Shown one piece after another: positions 19,671 to 29,405 of a stretch of DNA of 64,000 nucleotides. Source of the DNA: Aliidiomarina sp. (GTDB lineage Bacteria; Pseudomonadota; Gammaproteobacteria; Enterobacterales; Alteromonadaceae); assembly GCF_022565475.1 (NCBI RefSeq), contig NZ_JAIUMR010000005.1, positions 115,675-179,674 on the forward strand. Reading direction: 5' to 3'. The notes under the pieces are model-generated. The model saw only the letters and a list, made by a program, of their open reading frames with translations. It was not told where the DNA came from and made no database searches. The position numbers and the translations under genes are program-made. The stretch's first letter is position 1. Every line of letters begins with the position of its first letter.

Positions 19671-21599
19671 ATGATGTCAGAGGTAACTGCAGTTTTTGCA
19701 CCGGACGGCGCATTGAGTAAAGCGCTACCGGGTTTTCAACCACGACCCGCACAATTAGAAATGGCAGAGGCGATTACCCGCTTAAAGACTGCTGGCGAAC
19801 AACTTGTGGTAGAAGCGGAAACAGGGACAGGTAAGACGTTTGCATATTTAGCCCCAGCGTTATTGCGCTCAGGGAAAGTTATTATTTCCACAGGAACCCG
19901 GAACCTACAGGAGCAATTGTTTCATCGTGACTTACCGCAGTTGCGTGAAGTGCTGGCGCCGCGAAAAGTCGCTGCACTGCTCAAAGGCCGGAGTAATTAC
20001 CTGTGTTTAAATCGGCTGGAACAAACCATTCGCTATCCGGGCGAAGTCGATGGTGATGCGCTGACACATTTACAATTAATTCGGGACTGGGCAAATCGAA
20101 CAAAAACCGGAGACTTAGGCGAACTTTCCGAGTTACCGGAGGACACGCAAGTATTGGCGCGGGTGACGAGTACGATTGATAATTGTTTGGGGCGTGAATG
20201 TCCGCAATATGAAGACTGCTATTTAGTTCAAGCGCGGAAAGAGGCACTTGAAGCCGATATTGTCGTCGTCAATCATCACCTTTTTTGCGCGGACTTAGTT
20301 CTCAAAGACACTGGCTTTGGTGAGCTCATTCCAGCTGCCGATCTGATTGTTTTCGATGAAGCCCACCAACTGCCTGACATTGCCAGTCAGTACTTCAGCG
20401 AAACCGTTTCGACGCGCATGATTGTCGAGCTCTGCAAAGACCTGCAATTACTCTATCGCACAGAAGTTCGTGACGCTCGCTCACTGTCGCAGATTGCTGA
20501 CCAACTGGAGCGTTCAGCGCGCGATTTGCGCTTAACTTTTGCTGTCGATCCGGAACGAGGAAATTGGCGTGACGCGAGCGCTGCCGAACAGACCGGAGTT
20601 GCCATTCAGCGTTTGGCTGACATGTTGCAAAGAGCGCTCGATATTTGTCGCAACTTGCTTGGCCGCAGCAAAGACTTAGATCAATGTTATGAGCGCCTTG
20701 ATCTCATCAATAAACGCTGGTCAGTGTTGCAAGCGACGCAGGTGACGGGTTACAGCTATTGGTTTGAAACCACACCACGGCATTTAAGTGTACACCGCAC
20801 GCCCTTATCCGTGGCCGAACCTTTTGGTCGGCAGCTCGACGCACAAGAAGCACGTTGGGTGTTTACGTCCGCGACACTGACGGTGAATGGTTCATTTAAT
20901 TTCTTTAATCAGCGACTTGGCCTCGGGCAACACCAACATCAATTACACTCGTTGATTCTCGATAGCCCGTTTAATTTTTCTGAACAAGCCTTGCTGTGCC
21001 TGCCGCGCTACCTGCCAGAACCCCATGCCCGAGAAATGGGGCCAGCGTTAGTGGCGTTGGTGGAAGACGTGGTGGCAGCGAACCATGGTGGCACGTTCGT
21101 GTTGTTTACCAGCCACCGCATGTTGCAACTGGTGGCAAAAGCATTAAATCAAGACACCGACCGACTTATTTTGGTCCAAGGTGAACTGAGTAAACGCGAA
21201 TTACTCAGTCAGTTTGTTGCTGCAGAGAATGCAGTTTTGTTAGGAACTAGTTCATTTTGGGAAGGGGTCGATGTGCGCGGTGATGCGTTACGTTGTGTCA
21301 TCATTGATAAACTACCGTTTAGTTCACCGGATGAGCCACTGCTGCAATCCCGGGTTGAAGATTGCCGGATGCGCGGCGAAGATCCATTTGCAACCATTCA
21401 AATCCCACAGGCAGTCATCGCCATGAAGCAGGGCGCTGGTCGTTTAGTACGCGATGTGCATGATCGCGGGGTGTTGATTATCTGCGATAATCGGATGGTT
21501 ACGAAACACTATGGGCAAACGTTTTTGGCAAGCCTACCACCCATGCAGCGAACACGTTCATTGCAACAGGCTTTAGAATTTTTGAGGAAGGAAACATGA
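19671..21599 (+). CDS. yoaA: ATP-dependent DNA helicase YoaA (DinG/XPD family)
   Basis: A 642-residue superfamily 2 iron-sulfur helicase. In E. coli YoaA partners with HolC and assists replication-fork repair. Walker A AETGTGKT is at residues 49-56. Four cysteines at about 112, 172, 177 and 183 form the 4Fe-4S site (YLCLN, then NCLGRECPQYEDC). The DEAH box is at 229-232. C-terminal motifs include VFTSATLTVNGS, LGTSSFWEGVDV and QGAGRLVRD. AAAGGA precedes the paired ATGs at 19671. The order yoaA-tsaB-slp-fadD-rnd matches E. coli, and the stop overlaps tsaB by 4 bases. Confidence 0.94.
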   Translation: MMSEVTAVFAPDGALSKALPGFQPRPAQLEMAEAITRLKTAGEQLVVEAETGTGKTFAYLAPALLRSGKVIISTGTRNLQEQLFHRDLPQLREVLAPRKVAALLKGRSNYLCLNRLEQTIRYPGEVDGDALTHLQLIRDWANRTKTGDLGELSELPEDTQVLARVTSTIDNCLGRECPQYEDCYLVQARKEALEADIVVVNHHLFCADLVLKDTGFGELIPAADLIVFDEAHQLPDIASQYFSETVSTRMIVELCKDLQLLYRTEVRDARSLSQIADQLERSARDLRLTFAVDPERGNWRDASAAEQTGVAIQRLADMLQRALDICRNLLGRSKDLDQCYERLDLINKRWSVLQATQVTGYSYWFETTPRHLSVHRTPLSVAEPFGRQLDAQEARWVFTSATLTVNGSFNFFNQRLGLGQHQHQLHSLILDSPFNFSEQALLCLPRYLPEPHAREMGPALVALVEDVVAANHGGTFVLFTSHRMLQLVAKALNQDTDRLILVQGELSKRELLSQFVAAENAVLLGTSSFWEGVDVRGDALRCVIIDKLPFSSPDEPLLQSRVEDCRMRGEDPFATIQIPQAVIAMKQGAGRLVRDVHDRGVLIICDNRMVTKHYGQTFLASLPPMQRTRSLQQALEFLRKET

Positions 21600-22315
21600 C
21601 CGAGCCGAAATTATTGGCGATTGATAGTGCAACTGAATTTTGTTCAGTCGCGTATAGTGATGGACAGCAGTTGATTGTTCGGGGTGAAGAAGCGCCTCGT
21701 CGGCATGCTGACTTGTTGCTACCCTGCGTCGAAGCGGTTTTGGCCGAAGCGCAAGTCGCATTAGCGGATTTAGATGCCGTTATTGTCGGTCGCGGCCCTG
21801 GAAGTTTTACTGGCGTTCGCATTGCTGCCGGTATTGCCCAAGGCTTAGCATTTAGTCAAAACCTGCCGCTCGTGGGAATTTCTAGTTTGCAAGCCATGGC
21901 GCAGCAAGCGTGGCGATTGCATGGCGTGCCGCGCGTGATTGCAGCCATTGATGCGCGGATGGGTGAAGTTTATGCTGGAACCTGTCGGCAAGTTGATGGT
22001 CTGATGATACAGGAACAAGCCGATGTGGTGTGCGCGCCGTCGTTGGTCTTGTCGACCTTGCAGCTGTCGCTGAGTGACAATGAGACTTTAGCTGGCGTCG
22101 GTACTGGTTTTGAAACCTACACCAGCGAATTAATTAACGCGCTGCAGCCTGCTGAGGTGAAGCATTTAAACGATATTCGCTTCCCGCATGCGCAAGATAT
22201 GCTGGTACTCGGTCGCGCAAAATTTTTAGCGGGCGAAGCCGTGAAAGCAACGGAATTTGATTTAGATTACGTACGTAATGAAGTGACTTGGCAGAAATTA
22301 CCTGGCCGAGGTTAA
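21596..22315 (+). CDS. tsaB: tRNA t6A biosynthesis protein TsaB
   Basis: TsaB is the ASKHA-fold partner of TsaD in making N6-threonylcarbamoyladenosine at position 37 of ANN-decoding tRNAs. The protein has 239 residues, starting with LLAIDSATEFCSVA. RRHADLLLP and GRGPGSFTGVRIAAGIAQGLA are diagnostic of the family. The N-terminus overlaps yoaA by 4 bases (ATGA), showing translational coupling. The C-terminus YVRNEVTW matches gammaproteobacterial TsaB. Confidence 0.95.
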   Translation: MTEPKLLAIDSATEFCSVAYSDGQQLIVRGEEAPRRHADLLLPCVEAVLAEAQVALADLDAVIVGRGPGSFTGVRIAAGIAQGLAFSQNLPLVGISSLQAMAQQAWRLHGVPRVIAAIDARMGEVYAGTCRQVDGLMIQEQADVVCAPSLVLSTLQLSLSDNETLAGVGTGFETYTSELINALQPAEVKHLNDIRFPHAQDMLVLGRAKFLAGEAVKATEFDLDYVRNEVTWQKLPGRG

Positions 22316-22365
22316 TCGAAATTGGTGAATTTGATAGGGTTTTCACCCTGTCATGGAGGTGCCGA

Positions 22366-23037
22366 ATGAAGTTCTTAACCGCAACATGGTTTCGCAGTCT
22401 GCTGCTCGCGGGCGTGAGTCTCGCCGTAGCGAGTGGTTGTGCGTCACGTTTACCCGAGTCAATTCAGGCCGACAAAAGTGAACTGACAAGTTTCGCCCAA
22501 GTCATGACAAATCCAACTGCGACCGAAGGTAGCTTGGTGCGTTGGGGAGGTATTATTGCCGAAGTTCGCAATCGCGCCGACCATTCCGAAATTGAAGTGG
22601 TTGCGTTTGAATTGCGCGGAACTGGTCGTCCGTATGTCAGTGACAACACGCCGGGACGTTTTCGTGTCCGACTTGAAGGCTTTGCGGACCCAGAAATTTA
22701 TGCCAAAGGACGGACATTAACCGTGCTTGGCACTTACCAAGGCCTCGTCGTCGATACCATCGACGAGTTTGAGTATAGTTTCCCTACGGTGGTGTCGCGT
22801 GGCGTCCAATTGTGGTCAGAAGAACCGCAGCGTGTGGATGTTTGGCACCATGACATGTACTCACCTTGGTATCGCCACCGCCTCTATGGCACTGGCCCTT
22901 ATCGAGTGCACCCGTACTATTTCCCCTATGGCGTACGCGCCGATGGCGATAACCGGGACATTCGTCCACCCGTGCAACAGCGTCCGCAACAAGAGCGTCC
23001 GCAAATGCAGCGAGAACCGGTGCGGCAACAACATTGA
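22366..23037 (+). CDS. Slp-family outer-membrane lipoprotein
   Basis: A 223-residue lipoprotein. The first 24 residues are a lipoprotein signal with the lipobox ASGC, placing the acylated Cys at 25. The body contains LVRWGGIIAEVRNR and RFRVRLEGFADPEIYAKGR...VLGTYQG, typical of Slp/YeaY proteins. The tail is rich in Tyr/His/Pro, then Pro-Gln-Arg repeats (RPQQERPQMQREP). The ATG at 22366 follows GGAGGT, so an upstream extension to 22288 that overlaps tsaB is discounted. The position matches E. coli yeaY. Slp is linked to starvation and acid stress in enterics; its molecular role is unknown. Confidence 0.9.
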   Translation: MKFLTATWFRSLLLAGVSLAVASGCASRLPESIQADKSELTSFAQVMTNPTATEGSLVRWGGIIAEVRNRADHSEIEVVAFELRGTGRPYVSDNTPGRFRVRLEGFADPEIYAKGRTLTVLGTYQGLVVDTIDEFEYSFPTVVSRGVQLWSEEPQRVDVWHHDMYSPWYRHRLYGTGPYRVHPYYFPYGVRADGDNRDIRPPVQQRPQQERPQMQREPVRQQH

Positions 23038-23942
23038 TTCCGGTTACATTTGAACTCCCATATCTAACCCTCGCGGGGATACGCACACGTATCTCCGCGA
23101 GCAATTCTGCCGCCGATCGTGATGATAAAAAGCCGCCATTGACGGTACTTGCCTTGCATGGTTGGCTCGATAATGCAGCCAGTTTCCAACCAATAATTCA
23201 AGCCTTGCAAGAACGGGCTCAGAAGGATCCACTCGGGATCCATCGCGACATCGATTTTATCGCGCTCGATTTTGCTGGTCATGGGCATTCCGAGCATCGA
23301 CCAAAGGGTGCTTGGTATTATTTCACCGAATACGTCGCAGATGTGGCAACCCTGATGGACATGCAAGATTGGTCTAATGTTCACTTGCTCGGCCATAGTA
23401 TGGGCGGTTATGTCGCGCAAATGCTTGCGGCTGCGAAACCAGAACAGGTTCAGCAGTTGACCGTAATTGAGGCTATGGGATTGTGGTTCGGTGCAGAAGG
23501 TAACCTCGTCACTCATCTGCAAAAAGCGCTCGAACATCGCAGCGAGTTGCGCAGCAAAGCACCTCCTTGCTATAAAGACTTACAACGATTAGTGAGGATG
23601 CGCGCGGAATTAAACGATCTGAGTCTTGATTTGGCGCGTTTATTAATTGAGCGCAGCGTTGTAGAGACCCCATCAGGGTTCCAATGGCGAGTTGACCCGC
23701 GTGTGCGGTTAGCGTCACCAATTCGCTTTACAGAAATGCATGCGGTCGATATGTTAAAGAGTATCAAGTGCCCAATGGAGGTGGTATTGGGCGACCGAGG
23801 CCATGAAAATCTGTTGCAGGCAGTCAACAACTGGCAACATTATGTACAGAACTTCTCACAAATCACGATCAAAGGTGGGCATCACGCTCACATGCAAGAA
23901 CCTGAGGTGATTGCGCGAATTTTAGCCGATTGTGCTCGATAA
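23034..23942 (+). CDS. Alpha/beta hydrolase (serine hydrolase-like)
   Basis: A roughly 302-residue cytosolic alpha/beta hydrolase. LALHGWLDNAASF forms the oxyanion loop, GHSMGGY places the nucleophile Ser near 122, VVLGDRG supplies the likely acid, and KGGHHAHM the His. The only start fitting the neighbourhood is TTG at 23034, whose TTGA overlaps the stop of the lipoprotein gene. The family resembles MhpC/SERHL-type hydrolases. It sits between the slp-like gene and fadD; a link to lipid or acyl-ester turnover is possible but only contextual. Confidence 0.83.
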   Translation: MIPVTFELPYLTLAGIRTRISASNSAADRDDKKPPLTVLALHGWLDNAASFQPIIQALQERAQKDPLGIHRDIDFIALDFAGHGHSEHRPKGAWYYFTEYVADVATLMDMQDWSNVHLLGHSMGGYVAQMLAAAKPEQVQQLTVIEAMGLWFGAEGNLVTHLQKALEHRSELRSKAPPCYKDLQRLVRMRAELNDLSLDLARLLIERSVVETPSGFQWRVDPRVRLASPIRFTEMHAVDMLKSIKCPMEVVLGDRGHENLLQAVNNWQHYVQNFSQITIKGGHHAHMQEPEVIARILADCAR

Positions 23943-23974
23943 TGGTGCGAACGAGCCTGATTTTCGCTTTGAAC

Positions 23975-23991
23975 CACTGGTCGGATATGAG
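23975..23991 (+). promoter_or_regulatory. Putative FadR operator upstream of fadD
   Basis: CACTGGTCGGATATGAG resembles the FadR box (AGCTGGTCCGACNTGTT-like) and lies 60 bases before the fadD start. FadR is encoded in this window, and fadD is a classical FadR-repressed gene in E. coli. The right half is a weaker match than the left. Confidence 0.5.
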
Positions 23992-24051
23992 AAGATGAAC
24001 TGTTTTTCATGATGATTTTTTTAAAAAAATAAGCAATCAGGAGCGTTCACG

Positions 24052-25707
24052 GTGGAGAAGATTTGGCTTGAACGGTATCCAAATGGGGTGCCAAAAGAAA
24101 TCGATCCGGATCACTATGCTTCGTTGGTCGAAATCTTCGAAGAAAGTGTCAAAAAATATCGGGACCACGTTGCCTTTAGCAATATGGATACTGAAATTAC
24201 CTACGGTCAACTTGACGAATTAACCACAAAGTTTGCGGCGTACTTGCAAGGGATCGGCCTGAAAAAAGGTGACCCAGTTGCAGTGATGATGCCGAACTTG
24301 CTGCAGTATCCAGTTGCTTTGTTCGGGATCTTACGCGCGGGTATGACCGTGGTGAATGTCAATCCACTTTATACCGCACGAGAATTAAAGCATCAGCTGA
24401 CTGACTCGAAAAGCCGCGCGATTGTGATTCTGAAGAACTTCGCGCACACGCTGGAGAAAATTGAAAAAGACGTCGAACTCGACAAAGTCATCGTCACCGG
24501 CATCGGTGATATGTTGCCTGTGCCGAAGCGTTGGATTGTCAACCTCGTCGTTAAGCACGTGAAGAAAATGGTGCCAAGTTATTCGTTGTCGAAAACCATC
24601 GAGTTTAACGATGTACTTGCAGAAGGAGCGAAGAAGTCATATACGCGTCCGCAAGTGGCGGGTGAGGATTTAGCCTTCTTGCAATATACCGGTGGAACCA
24701 CTGGGGTATCAAAAGGCGCAATGCTAACGCACCGCAATATGGTGGCGAACCTCGACCAAATTTCAGCCTTTATTTTGCCGCGTTTAAGCGATGGCAAAGA
24801 GGTCGTGATTACCGCATTGCCGCTCTATCATATCTTCGCCTTAACCGCGAATTGCTTGGCCTTTTTGAAGTTTGGTGGCAAGAATATCTTGATCACCAAC
24901 CCGCGTGACATGCCTGCCTTTATTAAAGAGCTCGGCAAGCACAAGTTCACCATGATCTCCGGCGTGAATACTTTGTTTAACGGGCTTCTACACACCCCGG
25001 GCTTTAAAGATCTCGACTTTTCACATCTGAAAATCGCTCTTGGTGGCGGTATGGCCGTGCAACGTGCAGTAGCTGAAAACTGGGAGAAAGTAACCGGTGC
25101 AGCGCTGTTGGAAGGCTATGGTCTGACCGAGTGTTCGCCAGTAGTGACCGCCAATCCGTTCGATATCGAACATTACACCGGCTCGATTGGTATTCCATTG
25201 CCATCAACGGAATGTAAAATTGTTGATGAAGACGGTAACGAAGTGCCGATGGGTGAACCTGGTGAGCTGTTAGTGAAAGGCCCGCAGGTTATGGCAGGTT
25301 ATCTCGGCCGTCCAGAAGATACGGATAAGGCCATTCAAGATGGCTGGTTTGCCACTGGCGATATGGCGACTGTTGACGAGCATGGTTTCTTCCGTATCGT
25401 TGATCGGAAGAAAGACATGATTTTGGTGTCGGGTTTTAACGTGTATCCTAACGAAATCGAAGACGTTGTCGCCAGCCATCCGAAAGTTCTGGAAGTCGCC
25501 GCAGTCGGCGTTGCTAATGAATCTTCAGGTGAAGTGGTGAAGATCGTTGTCGTCAAGAAAGACCAATCGTTAGCAGAAAAAGAGTTAATTGATTTCTGCC
25601 GCGAAAACCTGACGGCATATAAAGTACCGAAACTGGTAGAATTCCGTGATGAGTTGCCGAAAACAAATGTCGGTAAAATTCTCCGTCGCGAACTACGGGA
25701 TGATTAA
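24052..25707 (+). CDS. fadD: Long-chain acyl-CoA synthetase
   Basis: FadD activates exogenous long-chain fatty acids at the inner membrane with ATP and CoA, feeding beta-oxidation and depleting the FadR ligand pool. The protein has 551 residues. The AMP-binding loop [13 protein letters not shown] is at 212-224. [46 protein letters not shown] and the C-terminal [13 protein letters not shown] (catalytic Lys) are present. The start is GTG at 24052 with AGGAG at 24039-24043. A FadR-like site precedes it, and its stop overlaps the rnd ATG by one base. Confidence 0.96.
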   Translation: MEKIWLERYPNGVPKEIDPDHYASLVEIFEESVKKYRDHVAFSNMDTEITYGQLDELTTKFAAYLQGIGLKKGDPVAVMMPNLLQYPVALFGILRAGMTVVNVNPLYTARELKHQLTDSKSRAIVILKNFAHTLEKIEKDVELDKVIVTGIGDMLPVPKRWIVNLVVKHVKKMVPSYSLSKTIEFNDVLAEGAKKSYTRPQVAGEDLAFLQYTGGTTGVSKGAMLTHRNMVANLDQISAFILPRLSDGKEVVITALPLYHIFALTANCLAFLKFGGKNILITNPRDMPAFIKELGKHKFTMISGVNTLFNGLLHTPGFKDLDFSHLKIALGGGMAVQRAVAENWEKVTGAALLEGYGLTECSPVVTANPFDIEHYTGSIGIPLPSTECKIVDEDGNEVPMGEPGELLVKGPQVMAGYLGRPEDTDKAIQDGWFATGDMATVDEHGFFRIVDRKKDMILVSGFNVYPNEIEDVVASHPKVLEVAAVGVANESSGEVVKIVVVKKDQSLAEKELIDFCRENLTAYKVPKLVEFRDELPKTNVGKILRRELRDD

Positions 25708-26882
25708 TGACTGTTGACTCAAGTGACTCAGTTAAGGCTCAGTCCAGTGTCCACTATCGTGTGATAAACGCCACCGGGGAACTGGTGGCGTTTTGCGATC
25801 GTGCACGCGAAAGCGGCTATGTGGTTGTCGACACTGAGTTTGTCCGCACCCGGACATTTTATGCCCAGCTCGGTTTGTTCCAAGCCAGCAGCGGTGGTGA
25901 TGCAATTTTGATCGACCCGTTAAATGGTGTGGATCTAACGCCGTTGTGGCAGCTCATGCGCGATGACATTGAGGTTATTTTGCATGCTGGTGGCGAAGAT
26001 TTAGAGATATTTCAGCGCTACAACGCCTTACCGCAACGACTTTTCGATACACAAATTGCCCATGCCTTTCTGACCGATGGGAGCCAAATTGGCTATGCCG
26101 GGTTAATTGAGCAGCGTCTTGGCATAACATTGGACAAAAGCCAAAGCCGGACCGATTGGTTGCAGCGTCCGTTGTCGAAAGCGCAATTAGATTATGCCGC
26201 CGCTGATGTGGTTTATCTCGAACAAATAGCAGCAACCATGCAAGCAGAAGTGGCAGCGTTGCCTTTTGCCGATATCGTTCTTCAAGAGTGTACGGAACAA
26301 GTGCAAAAGCGTGCTCGTGAGTTGAATCCGCGTTTGGCTTGGCGAGAGATTGGCGGTGTTAGCCTCCTCGACGGCAGCGGTCGAGCAATTTTACGTGAAC
26401 TGGCTGCTTGGCGGCTGCAGCTTGCGCGCGATAATGATGTTGCGTTGCCGTTTGTATTTCGTGACCATGTGCTGGTTGAAATTGCCCGCCAACGACCACA
26501 GAATCGCCATCAACTTGGCCTGCTTGCGGATGTTCATCCGCGTTCTTTGCGCCTGTATGGCAACGCGGCACTTGACTGTATTGAGGTAGGATTGGCGGTA
26601 CCGGTTGCCGAACAGCCAGAAGAGATCCCACGTTATGACCAGTTGCCGGCTTACAAACGCTTTTTTAAAGCGGCAAAAGCTCTAATGTCCGAGGTTGCGG
26701 AAGCGCAAGGGATTCCGGCGTCGTTGTTGGGCTCACGAAAGCAAATCAATGACGTGTTTGTTTATCAAAATTACACCAGTGAAGCGTCGAAGGCGTTGAT
26801 TTGGACCCCAGATTTACTCTCGGGTTGGCGCGCAAGGTTACTTGCAGAACCGCTATTGCAATTATTGAATGACACGCGTTAA
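25707..26882 (+). CDS. rnd: Ribonuclease D
   Basis: RNase D is a 3'-5' exonuclease that trims tRNA and small RNA 3' ends. Residues 15-190 hold the DEDD exonuclease domain: VVVDTEFVR (D, E), ILHAGGEDLEIF (D) and YAAADVVYL (Y, D). One or two HRDC domains follow (about 210-375). The 391 residues compare with 375 in E. coli, the extra being an N-terminal Ser-rich stretch. TAATG fusion with fadD indicates one operon, as in enterics. Confidence 0.95.
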   Translation: MTVDSSDSVKAQSSVHYRVINATGELVAFCDRARESGYVVVDTEFVRTRTFYAQLGLFQASSGGDAILIDPLNGVDLTPLWQLMRDDIEVILHAGGEDLEIFQRYNALPQRLFDTQIAHAFLTDGSQIGYAGLIEQRLGITLDKSQSRTDWLQRPLSKAQLDYAAADVVYLEQIAATMQAEVAALPFADIVLQECTEQVQKRARELNPRLAWREIGGVSLLDGSGRAILRELAAWRLQLARDNDVALPFVFRDHVLVEIARQRPQNRHQLGLLADVHPRSLRLYGNAALDCIEVGLAVPVAEQPEEIPRYDQLPAYKRFFKAAKALMSEVAEAQGIPASLLGSRKQINDVFVYQNYTSEASKALIWTPDLLSGWRARLLAEPLLQLLNDTR

Positions 26883-26891
26883 GGAAAAGAC

Positions 26892-27173
26892 ATGTCGACT
26901 GTGTTTTGTCGCATTTTGAAATCGCCGCGCAAGGCGGACACCTATTTATATTTACCTCTGGAAGCCCATGTTGGTGATTTACCACTTGAGCTGCAACAGC
27001 TTTTCATACCAGAAATCGAAGTAACACGGATGGCAATTAAGCCAAGTCGTCAGTTTGCCCGAATCAGCGGTGTAAAGTTGCTGGAACACCTTGAAGACCC
27101 CGGGTACTATTTGCAATTACCGCTGCCGGTTGAGAATCTGCTGGATACATTAAAAAACGGTCGCGAGTCATAG
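26892..27173 (+). CDS. ycgL: YcgL domain protein
   Basis: A 93-residue protein of the YcgL family, widespread in gammaproteobacteria and often located beside rnd or minC. It starts FCRILKSPRKADTYLYL, with a central PL.L...F and a C-terminal PGYYLQLPLP, matching the family core. Structures show a small alpha/beta fold; the molecular function is not established. It lies 9 bases after rnd and is probably cotranscribed. Confidence 0.9.
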   Translation: MSTVFCRILKSPRKADTYLYLPLEAHVGDLPLELQQLFIPEIEVTRMAIKPSRQFARISGVKLLEHLEDPGYYLQLPLPVENLLDTLKNGRES

Positions 27174-27232
27174 ACAACGCGATCAACAAGAACAGGCAAG
27201 CCATCACACTATTTGCTGCAAGGGGAACGTTT

Positions 27233-28249
27233 ATGAAGTCGGTTTTTACTCAATTGGGTCATGTGATTCGCCATAGTTTGCTGTTGGTCTTATTCACGCT
27301 ACTCATTTTTGCCGCTAAATTTGCCCAAGCCAACGAGGTTGATACGGCTGGATACCCAGCGTATATCGAGCAGTTGAAAGTGGAAGCAAAGGAACATGGT
27401 ATTTCTACCGAGGCGATTGAGCGTGCCTTTACCGATGTGGAGTTTTATCAACGTGCGGTCAGTGCAGATCGTAATCAGCCTGAATTCACCATCACGCTAG
27501 ACACCTATTTGCCGCGCGCGGTCCCCGACTGGAAAGTGCAACAGGGCATCCGCAAGTACAACGAACATCGCGAGTTACTGGAGCGGATTGGTGCCGAATA
27601 TGGCGTGCAACCGCGTTTCATTGTTGCGCTGTGGGGAATCGAGACCAATTACGGTGGTTATACCGGTAACTTCAAAGTGGTTTCAGCATTAGCAACCTTG
27701 GCTTATGAAGGCCGCCGCGAAGAATTCTTTAAGCGTCAACTGATGCAGGCATTAGAAATCATCGACGCAGGTCATATTGAGCCGGAACAAATGCGCGGCT
27801 CATGGGCTGGCGCAATGGGGCAGACTCAGTTTATGCCGAGCTCCTTCTTGTCGTATGCGGTCGACGGTGACGGCGACGGCAAAATTGATATTTGGAACAG
27901 CTTTCCCGACGTCTTCGCCTCCGCAGCGAACTATCTTGCCAATGTGGGTTGGGACGATAGCAAAACTTGGGGGCGTCAGGTTCGGCTCCCGGCTGACTTT
28001 GACACCGACTTGACCGGTTTGAATACGAAAAAGTCGTTAGCGGAATGGCAAGACATTGGCATTCGTCGCTACGACGGCAGCGCTTTGCCAACGCGTGACA
28101 TCAATGCGTCGGTGATCATTCCTGATGGCGTTGAAGGTCGAGCGTACCTTGCTTACCACAACTGGGATGTGCTCATGCGTTGGAACCGTTCGAACTACTT
28201 TGTTGCTGCCGTAGGTACCTTAGCCGACCGCATTCAAATGGGTCGCTAA
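27233..28249 (+). CDS. Lytic murein transglycosylase, MltB family
   Basis: A 338-residue exported enzyme cleaving peptidoglycan between MurNAc and GlcNAc to form 1,6-anhydroMurNAc. An N-terminal hydrophobic signal ends near QANE (residue 34). The catalytic Glu is about 137 in ALWGIETNYGGYTG. GAMGQTQFMPSSF and DGDGDGKIDIWNS (a Ca-binding EF-hand-like loop) are standard MltB features. There is no lipobox cysteine, so it is a soluble periplasmic form rather than the lipoprotein MltB. It sits between ycgL and ycgM, unlike in E. coli. Confidence 0.93.
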   Translation: MKSVFTQLGHVIRHSLLLVLFTLLIFAAKFAQANEVDTAGYPAYIEQLKVEAKEHGISTEAIERAFTDVEFYQRAVSADRNQPEFTITLDTYLPRAVPDWKVQQGIRKYNEHRELLERIGAEYGVQPRFIVALWGIETNYGGYTGNFKVVSALATLAYEGRREEFFKRQLMQALEIIDAGHIEPEQMRGSWAGAMGQTQFMPSSFLSYAVDGDGDGKIDIWNSFPDVFASAANYLANVGWDDSKTWGRQVRLPADFDTDLTGLNTKKSLAEWQDIGIRRYDGSALPTRDINASVIIPDGVEGRAYLAYHNWDVLMRWNRSNYFVAAVGTLADRIQMGR

Positions 28250-28252
28250 ACC

Positions 28253-28915
28253 ATGCTCGTTCCGGCAACGATTAGCAAGTTGGTGTGCGTGGGCCGTAAC
28301 TATGGTGCTCACGCTGCTGAATTAGGCAATGCAATTCCTGAATCTCCGCTCTTATTCATCAAGCCCGCGAGTGCGGTTCAGCCACTTGCACTTGGTCAAA
28401 ACAATCCGGTGTTTATGCCGACTGAATTAGGTGCTTGTCATCATGAGCTTGAGTTAACGGTGATGATTGGCACTGAATTGACACAATGTACCGCTGAGCA
28501 AGCTCGACAAGCCATTGCTGGCATTGGGTTAGGTTTAGATTTAACTCTGCGCGACGTGCAAGAGCAGCTGAAGAAAGACGGTCATCCATGGGAGCGTGCG
28601 AAAGCCTTTACCGGCAGTGCGCCATTGACTGAATTCATTCCATTGTCCGATCTCGGCGGTGAGCTTGAGCAATTGACCTTCAGTTTGCATCGGAATGGTC
28701 AGTTGCAACAACAAGGTCGTGTGCAGGACATGCTTTTTACCATCGTTGACTTGATCGTTGAAATTGCATCGACCTTCAGTTTACAGCCGGGCGATGTGAT
28801 TTTTACCGGTACACCCGCCGGCGTCAGTGCCTTGCACGTTGGCGATGAGCTCACCCTAACGCTGCCAACGCCAACGGGATCCTATGAATGGCAAGTGGCT
28901 GTGGTTGGAAGGTAA
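28253..28915 (+). CDS. ycgM: Fumarylacetoacetate hydrolase family protein (YcgM-like)
   Basis: A 220-residue FAH-fold enzyme. It begins [18 protein letters not shown], with [19 protein letters not shown] (metal-binding Glu residues) and [15 protein letters not shown] near the end, the family signature. E. coli YcgM and human FAHD1 are acylpyruvase or oxaloacetate-decarboxylase-type enzymes, and that activity is the reasonable expectation. It starts 3 bases after the transglycosylase gene and ends 2 bases before ycgN, so the three are probably cotranscribed. Confidence 0.9.
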   Translation: MLVPATISKLVCVGRNYGAHAAELGNAIPESPLLFIKPASAVQPLALGQNNPVFMPTELGACHHELELTVMIGTELTQCTAEQARQAIAGIGLGLDLTLRDVQEQLKKDGHPWERAKAFTGSAPLTEFIPLSDLGGELEQLTFSLHRNGQLQQQGRVQDMLFTIVDLIVEIASTFSLQPGDVIFTGTPAGVSALHVGDELTLTLPTPTGSYEWQVAVVGR

Positions 28916-28917
28916 TC

Positions 28918-29400
28918 GTGACGGCATTTTGGCAAGTCAAATCGTTAGCAGAAATGAGCGACGCTGAGTGGGAATCACTGTGTGACGGTTGTGGTAAGTG
29001 CTGCTTACATAAATTACTCGATGAACGGGATGACTTAGCCGCCGATGCACCGATGCAGCTTGGTGAAGACTTGCATTACACCAATGTCGCCTGCCAGCTG
29101 CTGGACTGTCAGACCGGCCGTTGCAGTGATTATGCCAATCGCCACCAGTTTGTGCCGGATTGCGTGCAGCTCACTGCCGCCGATCTGCCGCAGATTCATT
29201 TCATGCCGCCCAGTTGTGCCTACCGGCGATTACATGAAGGGCGAGGGCTGCCGAGTTGGCACCCACTTTTACATAACGGCTCACGTGCGGCGATGATCGC
29301 CGCTGGAATGTCAGTGGCGACTCATCAGATATTTTCAGAACGTGTGAAACACGCGGAAGAGGGCGATATCGTGCACTGGCCATTGCACGATACCGACTAG
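28918..29400 (+). CDS. ycgN: YcgN family cysteine-cluster protein (UPF0260)
   Basis: A 160-residue cytosolic protein with the conserved cysteine arrangement [11 protein letters not shown] near residue 22, then C-x4-C and RCSDYANR, and a third group VPDCVQL and PPSCAYR. These clusters suggest a metal or Fe-S site; the function is unknown. The start is GTG at 28918 behind GGAAGG, giving the product MTAFWQ...; a longer frame from 28888 would overlap ycgM by 28 bases. ycgM-ycgN pairing is conserved in enterics. Confidence 0.9.
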   Translation: MTAFWQVKSLAEMSDAEWESLCDGCGKCCLHKLLDERDDLAADAPMQLGEDLHYTNVACQLLDCQTGRCSDYANRHQFVPDCVQLTAADLPQIHFMPPSCAYRRLHEGRGLPSWHPLLHNGSRAAMIAAGMSVATHQIFSERVKHAEEGDIVHWPLHDTD

Positions 29401-29405
29401 TAGGA

